Notes: a model not told the origin generated them from the letters alone. Counted from the stretch's first letter, positions 53,080 to 63,132 are shown. The stretch: DNA of 64,000 nt from Fictibacillus nanhaiensis (GCA_017052515.1 JAFHKR010000038.1:62001-126000), one strand, 5' to 3'. Program-made: numbers and translations.

Positions 53080-54063
53080 CTAACTTTCTACATCCAACAA
53101 TGTCCGCAGGTCGTACTTTCTATCTTTAAATGTGCCGGTATACGGTAAGTTCATGGAAACGAGGAGCTTAGAAGCAATTGAGATTGAGTTAACTAATAGA
53201 AAATCCCTTGCTTGTTGATTATTGATAGTAGAATGATACAGCATACTGTAATCTTTTAACGCTTTTATGTGCGCTTTCTTGCTAGTGTGACCACATTTTG
53301 AGCATCTCCAAGATCCGTGCCCTTTTATCATCTCAAAACCCAAACACCCCTCACATTGCACCCCTTTTATAATCATCTCCTTACTAATCTTATAACGCTC
53401 CATTACATCGACATCCCGTGGGGTGTGTTCCTTGATTAATCGCCGGGTGATCTTATTCATTACATCTCCCGAAACTATGACATGTTGTTTATATTTCCGT
53501 TGAAGGTGCCGAATACGGTCTAGCAGTTGAACGCTATGAATCACTTTTTTCGATATGCGACTCGACATGTCGTTCGTCTTCAAGACAGATTGGGAATGAG
53601 TCATAACCACAAGAGTCTCGATTGGAACTGAGGGAAACTTATTTTTACTCAGCCAATGTTCAAGCTGGTATTTTTGGCGTTCAACTTGTGCGATAGGATC
53701 TTGGAAGGGTTCTTCTATACCGTTTTTGGTACGTAATAGTTGATTGAAGGTATGATCGAAGAAAAGGTTTCCGGAGATGTTCTTCACTTCAATAATAAGA
53801 ATGTACGCGTGGTTAAGGATGAGCGTGTCGATTTGAAAAAAAGTAGATTCATGGGGAATTCGGAGGTCGTGCAGTACGTGGCATTCTTTCTTGTTCGGAA
53901 GCATGTTTAAAAAATAGTTGATAGAGTCTTCACCGCGAAAGCCGGCTGTCATCTTACTCAGTTCTATTTCAAGACTCTGTTTAACAAGAGCGTCCTCTAA
54001 ACGGCTCATCAAGAGCTGGATTTTGTTCATATAAATGGGCTTCAATCTTACCTTTTTTATCAT
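53080..54063 (-). CDS. NERD (nuclease-related) domain protein with zinc ribbon
   Basis: 327 residues from the ATG at 54063, with GAGGAGTGAT upstream. The NERD domain spans about residues 35-150: FRGEDSINYFL, LHDLRIP, QIDTLILNHAYILIIEVKN (a PD-(D/E)xK-like core with Asp, Glu and Lys in place). A zinc ribbon CEGC...CSKC follows near residue 240. NERD proteins are predicted nucleases of unknown substrate. The 3' end touches array B. Confidence 0.85.
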   Translation of the reverse strand: MIKKVRLKPIYMNKIQLLMSRLEDALVKQSLEIELSKMTAGFRGEDSINYFLNMLPNKKECHVLHDLRIPHESTFFQIDTLILNHAYILIIEVKNISGNLFFDHTFNQLLRTKNGIEEPFQDPIAQVERQKYQLEHWLSKNKFPSVPIETLVVMTHSQSVLKTNDMSSRISKKVIHSVQLLDRIRHLQRKYKQHVIVSGDVMNKITRRLIKEHTPRDVDVMERYKISKEMIIKGVQCEGCLGFEMIKGHGSWRCSKCGHTSKKAHIKALKDYSMLYHSTINNQQARDFLLVNSISIASKLLVSMNLPYTGTFKDRKYDLRTLLDVES

Positions 54064-54184
54064 AGCATCACTCCTCACGTTAAAATTCTCCTTTCATCGC
54101 GAAAAGTCCTTTTAAAAAAGCTATAGGATTGATTAAAGGATTGGTAGAATGGAGGGAGAGTGATTTGCTGCTGAAGGAGAAGAA

Positions 54185-54502
54185 ATGATGAAAAAAGAAC
54201 TAAACTGTGATAGCTGTTTGATGCCGATCAAACAAAGAGACGAGTTGCGTACGGTGTGGGCCTTTTTTAAGTTGCGACCGTACCATAGATCGTGTTACGA
54301 AAATTCCTTAAGAGGGGCGGGGCTTGTAGGAACTCAGCCGATCAATGGATTTTCAGGAAATTTTACAGCGCTTGTTGCGTTTATTTTAGCGTGGTTACCT
54401 CTATTCACGAATATATCGCCTGTTTTAACGATTGTGGGTACGTTGATTGTACTTCTGCGACTGTATTCCTTTATTCGGTTTGAAAAAAGACTGCCACATT
54501 AA
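54185..54502 (+). CDS. Small membrane protein with N-terminal Cys motif
   Basis: 105 residues. CDSC near residue 10 and HRSC near 35 could form a zinc site, and two transmembrane helices follow at about residues 60-97. Two adjacent ATGs are possible starts, with GAAGGAGAAG upstream. I do not recognise the family. Confidence 0.68.
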   Translation: MMKKELNCDSCLMPIKQRDELRTVWAFFKLRPYHRSCYENSLRGAGLVGTQPINGFSGNFTALVAFILAWLPLFTNISPVLTIVGTLIVLLRLYSFIRFEKRLPH

Positions 54503-54538
54503 AAAAGCGTGCTCTCCTTAATCGGATAGCACGCTTTT
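54503..54538. terminator. Bidirectional terminator
   Basis: AAAAGCGTGCT pairs with AGCACGCTTTT between the convergent membrane-protein and alpha-glucosidase genes. Confidence 0.9.
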
Positions 54539-54543
54539 GTTTG

Positions 54544-56208
54544 TTACGCTTTCACGCGATATACGCGCGCTTCATAAGATTGTAATGTCACGCTTGTTAC
54601 ATCGTCATGAGCTGCAACTTCTTTATTTGCTAATAACAGATCTTTAGCGTTCAACTTCAATTTCGTTTCGAACTTCGCTTCCGTCTTAGAAAGGTTCGTG
54701 ATTACAACGATTTTTTCCTCTCCAAGTGTACGAGTGTACGCATAGATCTGCTCATCTTCTTCAAGGATCAGATCATACACACCGTACGTGAAGACTTCGT
54801 TCTTTTTCTTTAATGCAATCATTTTCTTATAAAAGCTTAAGATCGAATGCTCGTCTTGTTCTTGCTTCTCGACGTTGATTTCTGTGAAATTTGGATTTAC
54901 TTTCATCCAAGGCGTACCCGTTGTGAATCCAGCGTTTTCATCACTGTTCCATTGCATCGGAGTACGGCTGTTGTCCCGAGAAGATGCCCAGATCACAGAC
55001 ATGATATCTTCGTGTGAAACGCCTTCTTCGCGCTTGATGCGGTAACGGTTTTTGTCAGCGACATCATCATAGTCTTCGATTGAGTCAAACTGTACGTTCG
55101 TCATACCAATCTCCTGACCTTGATAGATGAACGGTGTTCCTTGCATCAAGAAATACATCGCACCGAAGCTTGTTGCACTTTCATACCAAAACTCACCATC
55201 ATTGCCCCAAGTGGAAACAACGCGAGGCTTGTCATGATTTTCGATGAATAGAGCGTTCCAGCCTTCTTTTTCAAGACCCTTCTGCCAGCGTGTTAACACT
55301 TTTTTCAGTTCAACGATATCTACTTCTGGATTTGTTTCCGCATCCCAAAGGCCGAGGTGTTCGAATTGGAAGATCATGTCCATCTTTCCATTTTCTTTTC
55401 CTACCCAAAGATCCGCTTCGTCAATCTTAACGCCGTTCGCTTCACCAACCGTCATGACATCATAGTTTGCATACGTGCGGTCTTTGAACTCTTGTAAAAA
55501 CGTATGAATGCCTTTTTGGTTCATATGCATGTCGAAGGAAGACACGTACTTTTCGTTCTTCGGGTTCGGCATATCAGGGAAGCCATCGCGCTTTTTAATA
55601 TGACTGATCGCATCGATACGGAAACCGTCGATTCCTTTATCTAACCACCAGTTAACTGTGTCATAAAGAGCTTCACGCACTTCAGGGTTCTCCCAGTTCA
55701 CATCTGGTTGTTTAGTTGAGAAAACATGGAGGTAATATTGATCTGTTTTTTCGTCATATTGCCATGCAGATCCGGAGAAAATACTTTCCCAGTTGTTTGG
55801 CTCTTTGCCGTCTTTACCGTCTCTCCAAATGTACCAATCGCGCTTCGGATTTTCTTTAGATGAACGAGACTCGATGAACCATTGGTGCTCGTCACTCGTA
55901 TGGTTAAGAACTAGGTCAATGATCAGCTTCATATCACGCTTATGAACTTCTTCCATAAGAAGATCAAAGTCTTCCATCGTTCCAAAGTCGTCCATGATAT
56001 CTTGATAATCGGAAATGTCGTAACCATTATCGTCATTTGGCGATTTGTACATTGGGCAGATCCAGATCACGTCGATACCAAGGTCTTTAATATAATCTAA
56101 GCGTTGAATGATCCCTTTTAGATCGCCGATTCCGTCTCCATTAGAATCTTGGAAGCTGCGAGGGTAAATTTGATAGCCAACGGCTTCTTTCCACCAAACT
56201 TTTTCCAT
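54544..56208 (-). CDS. malL: GH13 alpha-glucosidase (oligo-1,6-glucosidase type)
   Basis: 554 residues from the ATG at 56208, with GGAGGTAAC seven bases before. GH13 motifs: VIDLVLNHTSDEH near residue 100, the nucleophile Asp in DGFRIDAISHI near 198, the acid/base Glu in MTVGEANGV near 252, and FIENHDKPR near 325. The sequence starts WWKEAVGYQIYPRSF, typical of MalL and relatives, which hydrolyse maltose, isomaltose or sucrose-type glucosides in the cytoplasm. It lies downstream of a IIBC PTS gene in the same direction, with a repeat copy between them. Confidence 0.92.
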   Translation of the reverse strand: MEKVWWKEAVGYQIYPRSFQDSNGDGIGDLKGIIQRLDYIKDLGIDVIWICPMYKSPNDDNGYDISDYQDIMDDFGTMEDFDLLMEEVHKRDMKLIIDLVLNHTSDEHQWFIESRSSKENPKRDWYIWRDGKDGKEPNNWESIFSGSAWQYDEKTDQYYLHVFSTKQPDVNWENPEVREALYDTVNWWLDKGIDGFRIDAISHIKKRDGFPDMPNPKNEKYVSSFDMHMNQKGIHTFLQEFKDRTYANYDVMTVGEANGVKIDEADLWVGKENGKMDMIFQFEHLGLWDAETNPEVDIVELKKVLTRWQKGLEKEGWNALFIENHDKPRVVSTWGNDGEFWYESATSFGAMYFLMQGTPFIYQGQEIGMTNVQFDSIEDYDDVADKNRYRIKREEGVSHEDIMSVIWASSRDNSRTPMQWNSDENAGFTTGTPWMKVNPNFTEINVEKQEQDEHSILSFYKKMIALKKKNEVFTYGVYDLILEEDEQIYAYTRTLGEEKIVVITNLSKTEAKFETKLKLNAKDLLLANKEVAAHDDVTSVTLQSYEARVYRVKA

Positions 56209-56342
56209 AATGTTACCTCCATGTTTTCTCTTTAACAACACGCCAGGGGATACCGCAAAACGGCTCCCCATGGTTTGTTTGATTTTTTATTTCTTTTATA
56301 GATTTTGATTCCATGCGGTGTTTTCTAGCACACTTCACTGAC

Positions 56343-56473
56343 AAGTTGATAGTAGTGCAAGGTGCGAGACTCCTGGGGGATCAGCGGGACAGGTGAGACA
56401 CCTAACAGTGCAAAGCGCTAGGTGGCTCACCGCACGCCCCCCGGAAAGCGAGCACCTGGAACGGAAATCAACC
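56343..56473. repeat. Dispersed palindromic repeat, copy 8
   Basis: Starts AAGTTGATAGTAGTGC and ends GAACGGAAATCAACC, with arms GGTGAGACACC and GGTGGCTCACCG. It sits inside the sugar operon and would form a hairpin in the transcript between the EEP and malL genes. Confidence 0.82.
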
Positions 56474-56493
56474 ACATTCAAGAACAACAAAGA

Positions 56494-57285
56494 TTATAAC
56501 TTAACCGTCACAGCCACACCTGCATGATCGGAGACCACTGGTGTTTCTTTTCCGTTAAAACGAACAGATGATTGAACCACATCAACAGGCTTGCTGCTTA
56601 AGATATAATCGATTCTGCGGCCAGCCTCATTATCATCCCAGCCAGCAATTGATCCGATAATTGTTAGGCCGTCATCTTTCTCTGCAGCCAGTTCGTACGT
56701 ATCGTAAAGCCCTTTTTCTTTTACGTAGTCAAAGCCTTCGCCACAAACGTTCGCATCGTTGTTTAAGTCACCCATGATAAAAGAAAGACCTTCTTCAGGA
56801 ATGTACTGCATCAAACGATCGAACTGACCTTTAAAGGGTTCGATGTCATCTTCCCACCAGCCAAAGTGCCCGGAGAAGAATTGAATATCTTGTCCTTCAT
56901 AAGAGATGGTTGCTTTTACGATTTTGCGTGTTTTCCAGTTGTGCATATCTTGTAGATCAGAAACAAAAAAGCTTTCATGAGAAGTAATCGGATGGCGGCT
57001 GATGATCGCCAATCCTTCTTCGTACGTCACATAGCCATAGTGGGCCATGTCCCATACAAAGTCATAATCTTCAACGCCAAGTTTCTTCAATAGCTCTAAA
57101 AGAACAAGGGCATAATTATCTTTTTTGATATTGTCTTTGACAAGAGAAGAGTCGATCGACTGCATGACCTCTTGAAGTGCGATAACATCATAACGCTCGC
57201 TCGCGATATCGCGAGCAAGCATCTCTAATTTTTCCATCTGGTTCTCTTCTTGCCAAGCATGAACGTTTAACGTTAATAGCTTCAT
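56494..57285 (-). CDS. Endonuclease/exonuclease/phosphatase-family protein
   Basis: 263 residues with the EEP fold: LTLNVHAW at the start, ALQEVMQ (metal-binding Glu) near residue 40, SGHFGWW near 150, MGDLNNDAN near 178, RRIDYIL near 232 and the final SDHAGV catalytic His. Members cleave phosphodiester bonds in DNA, sphingomyelin or inositol phosphates. Placement three bases after a sugar PTS gene suggests a sugar-linked phosphodiester or sugar-phosphate substrate, but that is inference. No signal peptide, so cytoplasmic. Confidence 0.88.
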   Translation of the reverse strand: MKLLTLNVHAWQEENQMEKLEMLARDIASERYDVIALQEVMQSIDSSLVKDNIKKDNYALVLLELLKKLGVEDYDFVWDMAHYGYVTYEEGLAIISRHPITSHESFFVSDLQDMHNWKTRKIVKATISYEGQDIQFFSGHFGWWEDDIEPFKGQFDRLMQYIPEEGLSFIMGDLNNDANVCGEGFDYVKEKGLYDTYELAAEKDDGLTIIGSIAGWDDNEAGRRIDYILSSKPVDVVQSSVRFNGKETPVVSDHAGVAVTVKL

Positions 57286-57288
57286 GAA

Positions 57289-58950
57289 TTACATCCCCAA
57301 ACGATCTTGAATATCAGATTTTAATACGTCAGCTTTTGGTCCGTAAATCGCTTGAACACCTTTATCTTTGATGATCAGACCTAGTGCGCCGTTCTCTTTC
57401 CATTCTTTTTCCGTACCAACACCCGTTGTGTCTTTAACGGTTACACGAAGGCGAGTCATACAAGCGTCAACGTCTTCAATGTTGTCAGCTCCACCTAAAA
57501 GCGTGATGATCGCTGAAGCTTGAGAGTTGTCTGATCCTGCTGCTGCTTCGTTTTTAGCAGGTGCAGCATCAGCTTCTGTTGTTTCAATATAGTTACCTGC
57601 ACGACCTGGAGTAGGCAGGTTGAACTTTTTGATCAATACATAGAAGATCGAGAAGTTTAATCCAAAGAATACGATACACGTTACTGCAAAGTTGATTAAG
57701 TCACGTGTTAATCCTGCTTTTACAAGCAATGGTGTACGAGTAAGAAGCTCGATAAAACCAAATGCGTGAACACGTACGTGGATAAGATCCGCTACTGCGA
57801 ACGCAAGTCCAGTCGTGATCGCATACACTACATAAAGAAGTGGAGCAGCAAACATGAACATGAATTCGATCGGCTCAGTTACACCTGTTAAGAATACAGC
57901 TAGAGCTGCAGATAAGAACATAGACTTGTACTTTTTACGCTTGTCTTTATCAACGTTCATGTACATCGCAAGAGCGATCGCTACAAGAGATGCCGTTGAA
58001 AGAACAACTTGTCCCATTTTAAAACGAGCTGGTACTACATCATTTAAAAGTGCTTGATACGCTTTTGTATCTCCAGCAGCTAAGAAGTTGTTAAGGTCGT
58101 TGATCCAAGCCAACCATAGTGGATCTTGTCCAGCTACAGAAGATCCTGCTCCTGAACCAGTCATGATTTGATACGTTCCGCCGAGCTCCGTATAGTTGAT
58201 CGGCACCGTTAACATGTGGTGAAGACCAAATGGTAACAATAGTCGCTCTAGTGTACCGAACACGAATGGAGCGATTACTGGAGCCGTATTACGAGATGTT
58301 GCAATCCATTTACCAAAGTCATTAAGTAGAGACTGGATAAACGGCCAAATTAAAGCTAGTAGTAAAGCTGTAACCACTGACCATAAAATAACAGCGAATG
58401 GTACAAAACGTTTTCCGTTAAAGAATGCTAATGCATTTGGAAGCTTGTTGTAGTTGTAGTACTTGTTGAACAATACAGCCCCTAGGAAACCGGAAATGAT
58501 TCCGACGAACACTCCCATGTTTAGAGCAGGAGCACCTAGAATAGATGTGAAATAATCACCAACAACGAGTTCGCTGCCAAAAAGTGATTTTACTTTTGCG
58601 CCTTCTTCAAGCATCATCGCGCTGTTAACGCCGAAGATCGCTCCTGTGATACGGTTGATCAGAATGAACGCGATTACGGCTGCAAATGCACCACCCGCAC
58701 GTTCCTTCGCCCAAGATCCACCGATTGCTACCGCAAATAAGATGTGCAGATTTGTAATGATCGCCCATCCGATGTCTTCCATAACACGAGCAATCGTTTG
58801 CACTAATGTCATGTCGCCACCGAACATAGCAATAACTTTACCTAGTGATATCATCAAACCGGCAGCTGGCATTACCGCTACTACTACAAGAAGCGCTTTA
58901 CCTAGCTTTTGCCAGAAATCAAATGAAATGAGTTTTCCACGTTGTTTCAA
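57289..58950 (-). CDS. PTS glucoside transporter subunit IIBC (MalP-like)
   Basis: 553 residues from a TTG at 58950 with AAGGAGG upstream; a longer frame starting near 59100 crosses the promoter and is rejected. The IIC domain occupies about residues 10-430 with some ten helices and the motif GVTEPIEFMFMF. The IIB domain is at the C-terminus, with the phosphorylated Cys in NIEDVDACMTRLR near residue 490. No IIA domain is fused; a free EIIA(Glc) gene is at 63375. With malL downstream, maltose or another alpha-glucoside is the likely substrate. Confidence 0.9.
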   Translation of the reverse strand: MKQRGKLISFDFWQKLGKALLVVVAVMPAAGLMISLGKVIAMFGGDMTLVQTIARVMEDIGWAIITNLHILFAVAIGGSWAKERAGGAFAAVIAFILINRITGAIFGVNSAMMLEEGAKVKSLFGSELVVGDYFTSILGAPALNMGVFVGIISGFLGAVLFNKYYNYNKLPNALAFFNGKRFVPFAVILWSVVTALLLALIWPFIQSLLNDFGKWIATSRNTAPVIAPFVFGTLERLLLPFGLHHMLTVPINYTELGGTYQIMTGSGAGSSVAGQDPLWLAWINDLNNFLAAGDTKAYQALLNDVVPARFKMGQVVLSTASLVAIALAMYMNVDKDKRKKYKSMFLSAALAVFLTGVTEPIEFMFMFAAPLLYVVYAITTGLAFAVADLIHVRVHAFGFIELLTRTPLLVKAGLTRDLINFAVTCIVFFGLNFSIFYVLIKKFNLPTPGRAGNYIETTEADAAPAKNEAAAGSDNSQASAIITLLGGADNIEDVDACMTRLRVTVKDTTGVGTEKEWKENGALGLIIKDKGVQAIYGPKADVLKSDIQDRLGM

Positions 58951-59033
58951 AACGATTTCCTCCTTAAAGTATATATCTTTCGTTGTCTTTTTGAAATCGC
59001 ATTCAGTAGATTGCGAAAAAAAGTTGAATCGCT

Positions 59034-59062
59034 TACATATTTGTATATGCATGTTGGTGCAA
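59034..59062 (-). promoter_or_regulatory. Sigma-A promoter of the sugar PTS operon
   Basis: Minus strand TTGCAC, a 17-base spacer and TATGTA, about 85 bases before the TTG start. Confidence 0.62.
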
Positions 59063-59071
59063 TCGTTTGCA
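59058..59071. promoter_or_regulatory. Candidate LacI/CcpA-type operator
   Basis: TGCAATCGTTTGCA is a near-palindrome with the central CG of LacI-family sites and overlaps the -35 element. A MalR-like repressor or CcpA could bind; neither gene is in the window. Confidence 0.5.
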
Positions 59072-59203
59072 TTAGTGATTGTAAAATAAAACGGTTTCAT
59101 TTACAAGTCAAAATGATTAAAAAATATATAAAAGTTTTTCCAACAGGTCTTTTTAAGCTTATTTGCGCGGGGAAGCTGTTCAGAATGACGTCGTTTTATT
59201 AGT

Positions 59204-59318
59204 TAGCGGTGATGCTGATTAGGTTTCAGGTGAAAGATGCACCTTTTCAGGTGGATAAGAGCGTTTATAGGTGAAACGAGACACATCTCAGGTGGTTAGT
59301 CACGATTTACCGGTGGAC
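59204..59318. repeat. Phased array C (CAGGTG core, 21-bp step)
   Basis: GCGGTG, CAGGTG, CAGGTG, TAGGTG, CAGGTG and CCGGTG start at 59206, 59227, 59248, 59268, 59289 and 59310: steps of 21, 21, 20, 21 and 21. It lies between the sugar promoter and the aldo/keto reductase terminator. Confidence 0.72.
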
Positions 59319-59359
59319 GTGTAACAAATTATAAAAACACGTACCGTAAAAACAGAAAA

Positions 59360-59386
59360 AGCCAGCTCATGCATTGAGCTAGCTTA
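59360..59386 (-). terminator. Terminator of the aldo/keto reductase gene
   Basis: AAGC-AGCTCA pairs with TGAGCT-GCTT and the minus strand continues TTTTTCTGTTTTT. Confidence 0.78.
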
Positions 59387-60342
59387 GTTCCTTGCCAATT
59401 GTTTTAAATTCTTTTTTACCGTGTCTATTTTTCGCATACCGATCATCGTTGACAAAATACCCGGTGTTTTTAAAACAAAAGATAACAGCTCATCTACATG
59501 TCCGTGTTGATGATCAGTAAGCTTACCACAATCTAATGGAGCACTTGTTGTAACATGAATTCCTAACTCTTCTGCAGCTTGAAGCAGTGTTCTCCATCTA
59601 CCATACACTTGCTGGTTCAGATCGGTTGCAGCGATCTGATTCGAATGGTTTAACGGAGCTTGTATAAAACGCAGATGATGGGATTTTCCTGCAACAGAAT
59701 GTGCCATATCCAACACTTTCTCAAGTGAGATGTAACCAGGTGAGTTAGGAGACTCTGCAAAAGCTGACCAGACCGCTAAGCCGTAATAACGAATCAAACC
59801 TCTTTCAACTTGTTGTTCATAGAACGAAAATAATTGTTGGAGCTTCTGATAAAAGATTTCTTCACCTAAAACGATTAATGAGACCTCAGGGTTATGAATG
59901 TAATGGACGTCGATGTAATCTACATGCATGTGTTTTAAACTTTGCTGGATAGCAAATTCATAAAAAGAAGGCTCCATCACGTGTCTGTGATGGTCGATGA
60001 TCTGTAAATCAGAGCGCTGAAGAATTTCTTTTTCCACTAAAACTTCCTGCAGGTATTTGTCAGGACGAAGTTGAGCATCAATATCACCTGGTATGATTCC
60101 GGCTTTTGTAGACAAGAAAACGTTCTTTCTGTCGATCTGCTCATCCTTACGAACAAGTTTCGATAAAACACTTCCAACATCTCGCTCAGAGCGCATACCT
60201 CGATATTGAGTGCTGTATCAATAAAGTTGATGCCGTTTAACAGCGCATATTCTATAGATTGTTGATAGAGAAGTGAATCTTCATCATTCATTTCCCCTAG
60301 ATGTGTGCCGATGGCTATTCTTGAAACCTCACTTAAATCCAT
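59384..60342 (-). pseudogene. Frameshifted aldo/keto reductase
   Basis: The 5' part starts at ATG 60342 (GAGGGGGGAA upstream) and encodes IAIGTHLGEM then NGINFIDTALN, the usual AKR opening with the catalytic Asp. The frame then breaks, and the rest continues in another frame from GMRSERDVGSVL to LARN. Restoring one base near 60205 turns ALNIEV into the normal ALNYRGMRSERD. So a single T is missing on the coding strand, about 46 codons in. The remainder keeps AKR features (IIDHHRH, YIDVHYIHNPE, IMIGM-like end). It is a recent pseudogene or a sequencing error. Confidence 0.85.
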
Positions 60343-60589
60343 GCATTCCCCCCTCACTCGTTATCCAAATTATAACATTATCTCTCGCTAATTTTTATTG
60401 AATCCTTCTTTATAAGAATAAAGAACCATGAATATTTACTCATTTGTATTTCTTTGTATTTTTCGTGGAGGTATCAACTGAAGTCTATTGAATACTAATT
60501 CTGGTGTAATAATTTTAAAAAGTAATTGTATTAATATTCATATTTAAGTATAATTATTTTGTTTTTGATAGAGGAAGGGGAGAAACAAC

Positions 60590-62962
60590 ATGTTAAAAAA
60601 ACATTGGGTAGCAGGTGTCATGAGTTTGAGTTTACTGACATCAATGCCATTTGCTGTATCGGCAGAAGCACCACAAAAAAAGTGGACGAATGTTAATAGT
60701 TTCGAAGAGGCAGATGGAAGTCCATTTAACTCTGAGCAATATGATTTTGTGAAATATTCAAAGATTGGTTCAGTTTTAAAGAAGATTGAGAGAGAAAGTA
60801 AACGTGTAACACTTGAACAAACAGGGGTTTCATCTAAAGGATATCCGATGTACGTGGTCACGATCTCTAATACAGGGGATAAGGGCAAGTATGGACATTA
60901 TAAGAAACTACGAAAGGAGATGTTCAGAAATCCTCAGAAAGCACAAGATTGGATCGCTGAAAATCCTGATTTTAAAGTACCCGTGATGATCAATGGATCC
61001 ATCCACGGAACGGAATACATAGGGTCTGATGCTGTTCTTCAGCTGATCGATCGTTTTGCTAATGACAATGACGAAGAAACAAAAGCAATTCTAGACAGCA
61101 ACATACTTATCTTTAATGTGGTGGCGAATCCGGATGGTCGTGTTGACGGGACTCGTTTTAACGGAAATGGAATCGATCTGAACCGTGACTTCATCACACT
61201 TTCGCAAGAGGAAACGAAACAAACCGTTGATCTGATCACAGAGTGGAATCCGATGGTCTTCTTAGATCTTCACGGCTATGTGAACAGTGATGATGGAAAA
61301 CCTGGGTTGATCGAGCCATGTACACCACCTCATAACCCGAACTATGAATATGATCTGTTCTCTAAATGGGCATTAGATCAAGCGAAAGCGATGGAAGCAG
61401 AGATTGTTGGTAATAAGGCAAACTATGAAACAGATCTCTATAAAAATATGACAGGTACTTATATTCCTCAGCGTGATGACAGTGCGGGTTGGGATGATTA
61501 TCCGCCGATCTTTACACCGATGTACGCAATGTACCACGGGGCATACGGCTACACGTTAGAAGCACCAACAAACAACTGGGATGGTGTGAGATGGGCGAAC
61601 GATGCAGTCATGGGAGCTTTGAAGTTTGCTGTTCAGAACAAACAAGGAATGCTTACCGATCAAATTGAGATCTTTGAACGTGGCATCAACTTTGATCATC
61701 CGTATCACGAGGAAGGATTCTTCCCGAATGCGTATGTACTGCCCGTCGATGAAAAAGATCCAACAGTTACTGAAAAAGCGGTGAACCACCTCATTGAAAA
61801 TGATATTTCTGTAGAAAAAGCCGTTAAACCTTTTTCAGTAAAAGGACAAACCTATCCGGCTGGCACGTATATCGTAAATATGAGCCAAGCGAAGGCTGGG
61901 CTCGCAAACACGATGCTGTGGGATGGTGAGGATATCACGAACGATACGCCTGCGATGTACGACATTTCAGCTTGGAGTCTTCCAGAATTATGGGGCTTTG
62001 AAGCGATTGAAGTAGATGAAAAAGTGAATGCGAAAACAAAGCCTGTTAAAGAGGCTGAATATGAAGGATCGATACAAGGGAAGGGGCCGTATGTAATTTC
62101 CAACAGCTCTGTCCAAGCGGTAAAGCTAGTGAACGATCTTATGAAAACAGGTGAGCGTGTTTATAAAGACGATGCAGGAAATTTCTATATCGAAAACCTA
62201 TCATCGATAAATAAAAAACTGGTAAAAGAATCCGGAATCAAGCTGCAAACAGCAAAACTTCCAGCACAAAAAGAAAAGCTATCTACATTGAATGTAGCTG
62301 TATTAAAAGATGGTGGCATGAATAAAGCACAAAGTCATGCGGGTACGAAGCTCGCATTAGAACGACTCGGTTTCTCTGTTACAGAAGTGACACCGAAAGA
62401 AGTGGCAGAGAAAGGTCTATCTTCTTACGATGCGTTCCTGTATGCCGGAACGGATGCCTTGATTCAATACGAGAATGTAAGAGAAGCGAATAAGCCGTTC
62501 GTGATTGGCAGCAAGCAAGCTTATGACAATTTTAAAAATAACGTACAAACATTTATCAATAATGGCGGAAAATACATTTCGGTAGGCGCTGGTGGTGCTA
62601 AAGCTTCAAGTCAGCTTGGATTAACAACGATAAAAGTATATACGGGCGGCTCCAACAGCAACGGAATTGTCAATGTGAACTATGAAAAAGATGAAGTGAC
62701 AGCTGGCTATAAAGAGGCAGATCTCGGATTTGTTTATCGACCAGTTTGGTTTACGGAGTTAGGAAACTCAAAAGCTATCGCCACGTTAGGAGAAGGTGAC
62801 TTTTTTGTTGCGGGACACTGGAAAAATAATCAACAAGCAGCTGGCCAAGCCGTGATTGTGGAAGAAGCACAAAAAGACGTTACGTTGATCGGACTCGAAG
62901 CAGGATTCCGTGATCACACGGATTATCTGTTCCGCTTATTGTCCAACGCGCTATATCAGTAA
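60590..62962 (+). CDS. Secreted M14-family zinc carboxypeptidase
   Basis: 790 residues. A signal peptide (KKHWVAGVMSLSLL to AVSAEA) directs export. The M14 zinc ligands are HGTE near residue 144 and LDLHGY near 225, and the catalytic Glu is in YTLEAPT near 323. GIDLNRDF holds the substrate-carboxylate Arg. The C-terminal 450 residues contain beta-rich regions and a glutamine-amidotransferase-like segment (SYDAFLYAGTDAL). It would trim peptides or cell-wall stems outside the cell. GAGGAAGGGGAG precedes the ATG. Confidence 0.9.
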   Translation: MLKKHWVAGVMSLSLLTSMPFAVSAEAPQKKWTNVNSFEEADGSPFNSEQYDFVKYSKIGSVLKKIERESKRVTLEQTGVSSKGYPMYVVTISNTGDKGKYGHYKKLRKEMFRNPQKAQDWIAENPDFKVPVMINGSIHGTEYIGSDAVLQLIDRFANDNDEETKAILDSNILIFNVVANPDGRVDGTRFNGNGIDLNRDFITLSQEETKQTVDLITEWNPMVFLDLHGYVNSDDGKPGLIEPCTPPHNPNYEYDLFSKWALDQAKAMEAEIVGNKANYETDLYKNMTGTYIPQRDDSAGWDDYPPIFTPMYAMYHGAYGYTLEAPTNNWDGVRWANDAVMGALKFAVQNKQGMLTDQIEIFERGINFDHPYHEEGFFPNAYVLPVDEKDPTVTEKAVNHLIENDISVEKAVKPFSVKGQTYPAGTYIVNMSQAKAGLANTMLWDGEDITNDTPAMYDISAWSLPELWGFEAIEVDEKVNAKTKPVKEAEYEGSIQGKGPYVISNSSVQAVKLVNDLMKTGERVYKDDAGNFYIENLSSINKKLVKESGIKLQTAKLPAQKEKLSTLNVAVLKDGGMNKAQSHAGTKLALERLGFSVTEVTPKEVAEKGLSSYDAFLYAGTDALIQYENVREANKPFVIGSKQAYDNFKNNVQTFINNGGKYISVGAGGAKASSQLGLTTIKVYTGGSNSNGIVNVNYEKDEVTAGYKEADLGFVYRPVWFTELGNSKAIATLGEGDFFVAGHWKNNQQAAGQAVIVEEAQKDVTLIGLEAGFRDHTDYLFRLLSNALYQ

Positions 62963-63132
62963 TAGAGCCTTTCTCGTTGACAACCAGATAAGCACTGCAT
63001 TACTTTTATAGGGAAAGTTTACCCTGTTTAATAGGACCTGAAGAGCATTGAACTTGTTTCTTGCTCTTTGGTCTTTCTTTGTATTTAGTCAGAATGAAAT
63101 TTTTGTTGGGGCTATTTTAGTCATCTTTGACA

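Noticed and set aside
59021-59036. Second cre site in the sugar promoter (TTGAATCGCTTACA)
   Set aside because: It misses two consensus positions and is not palindromic; the site at 59058-59071 is better.
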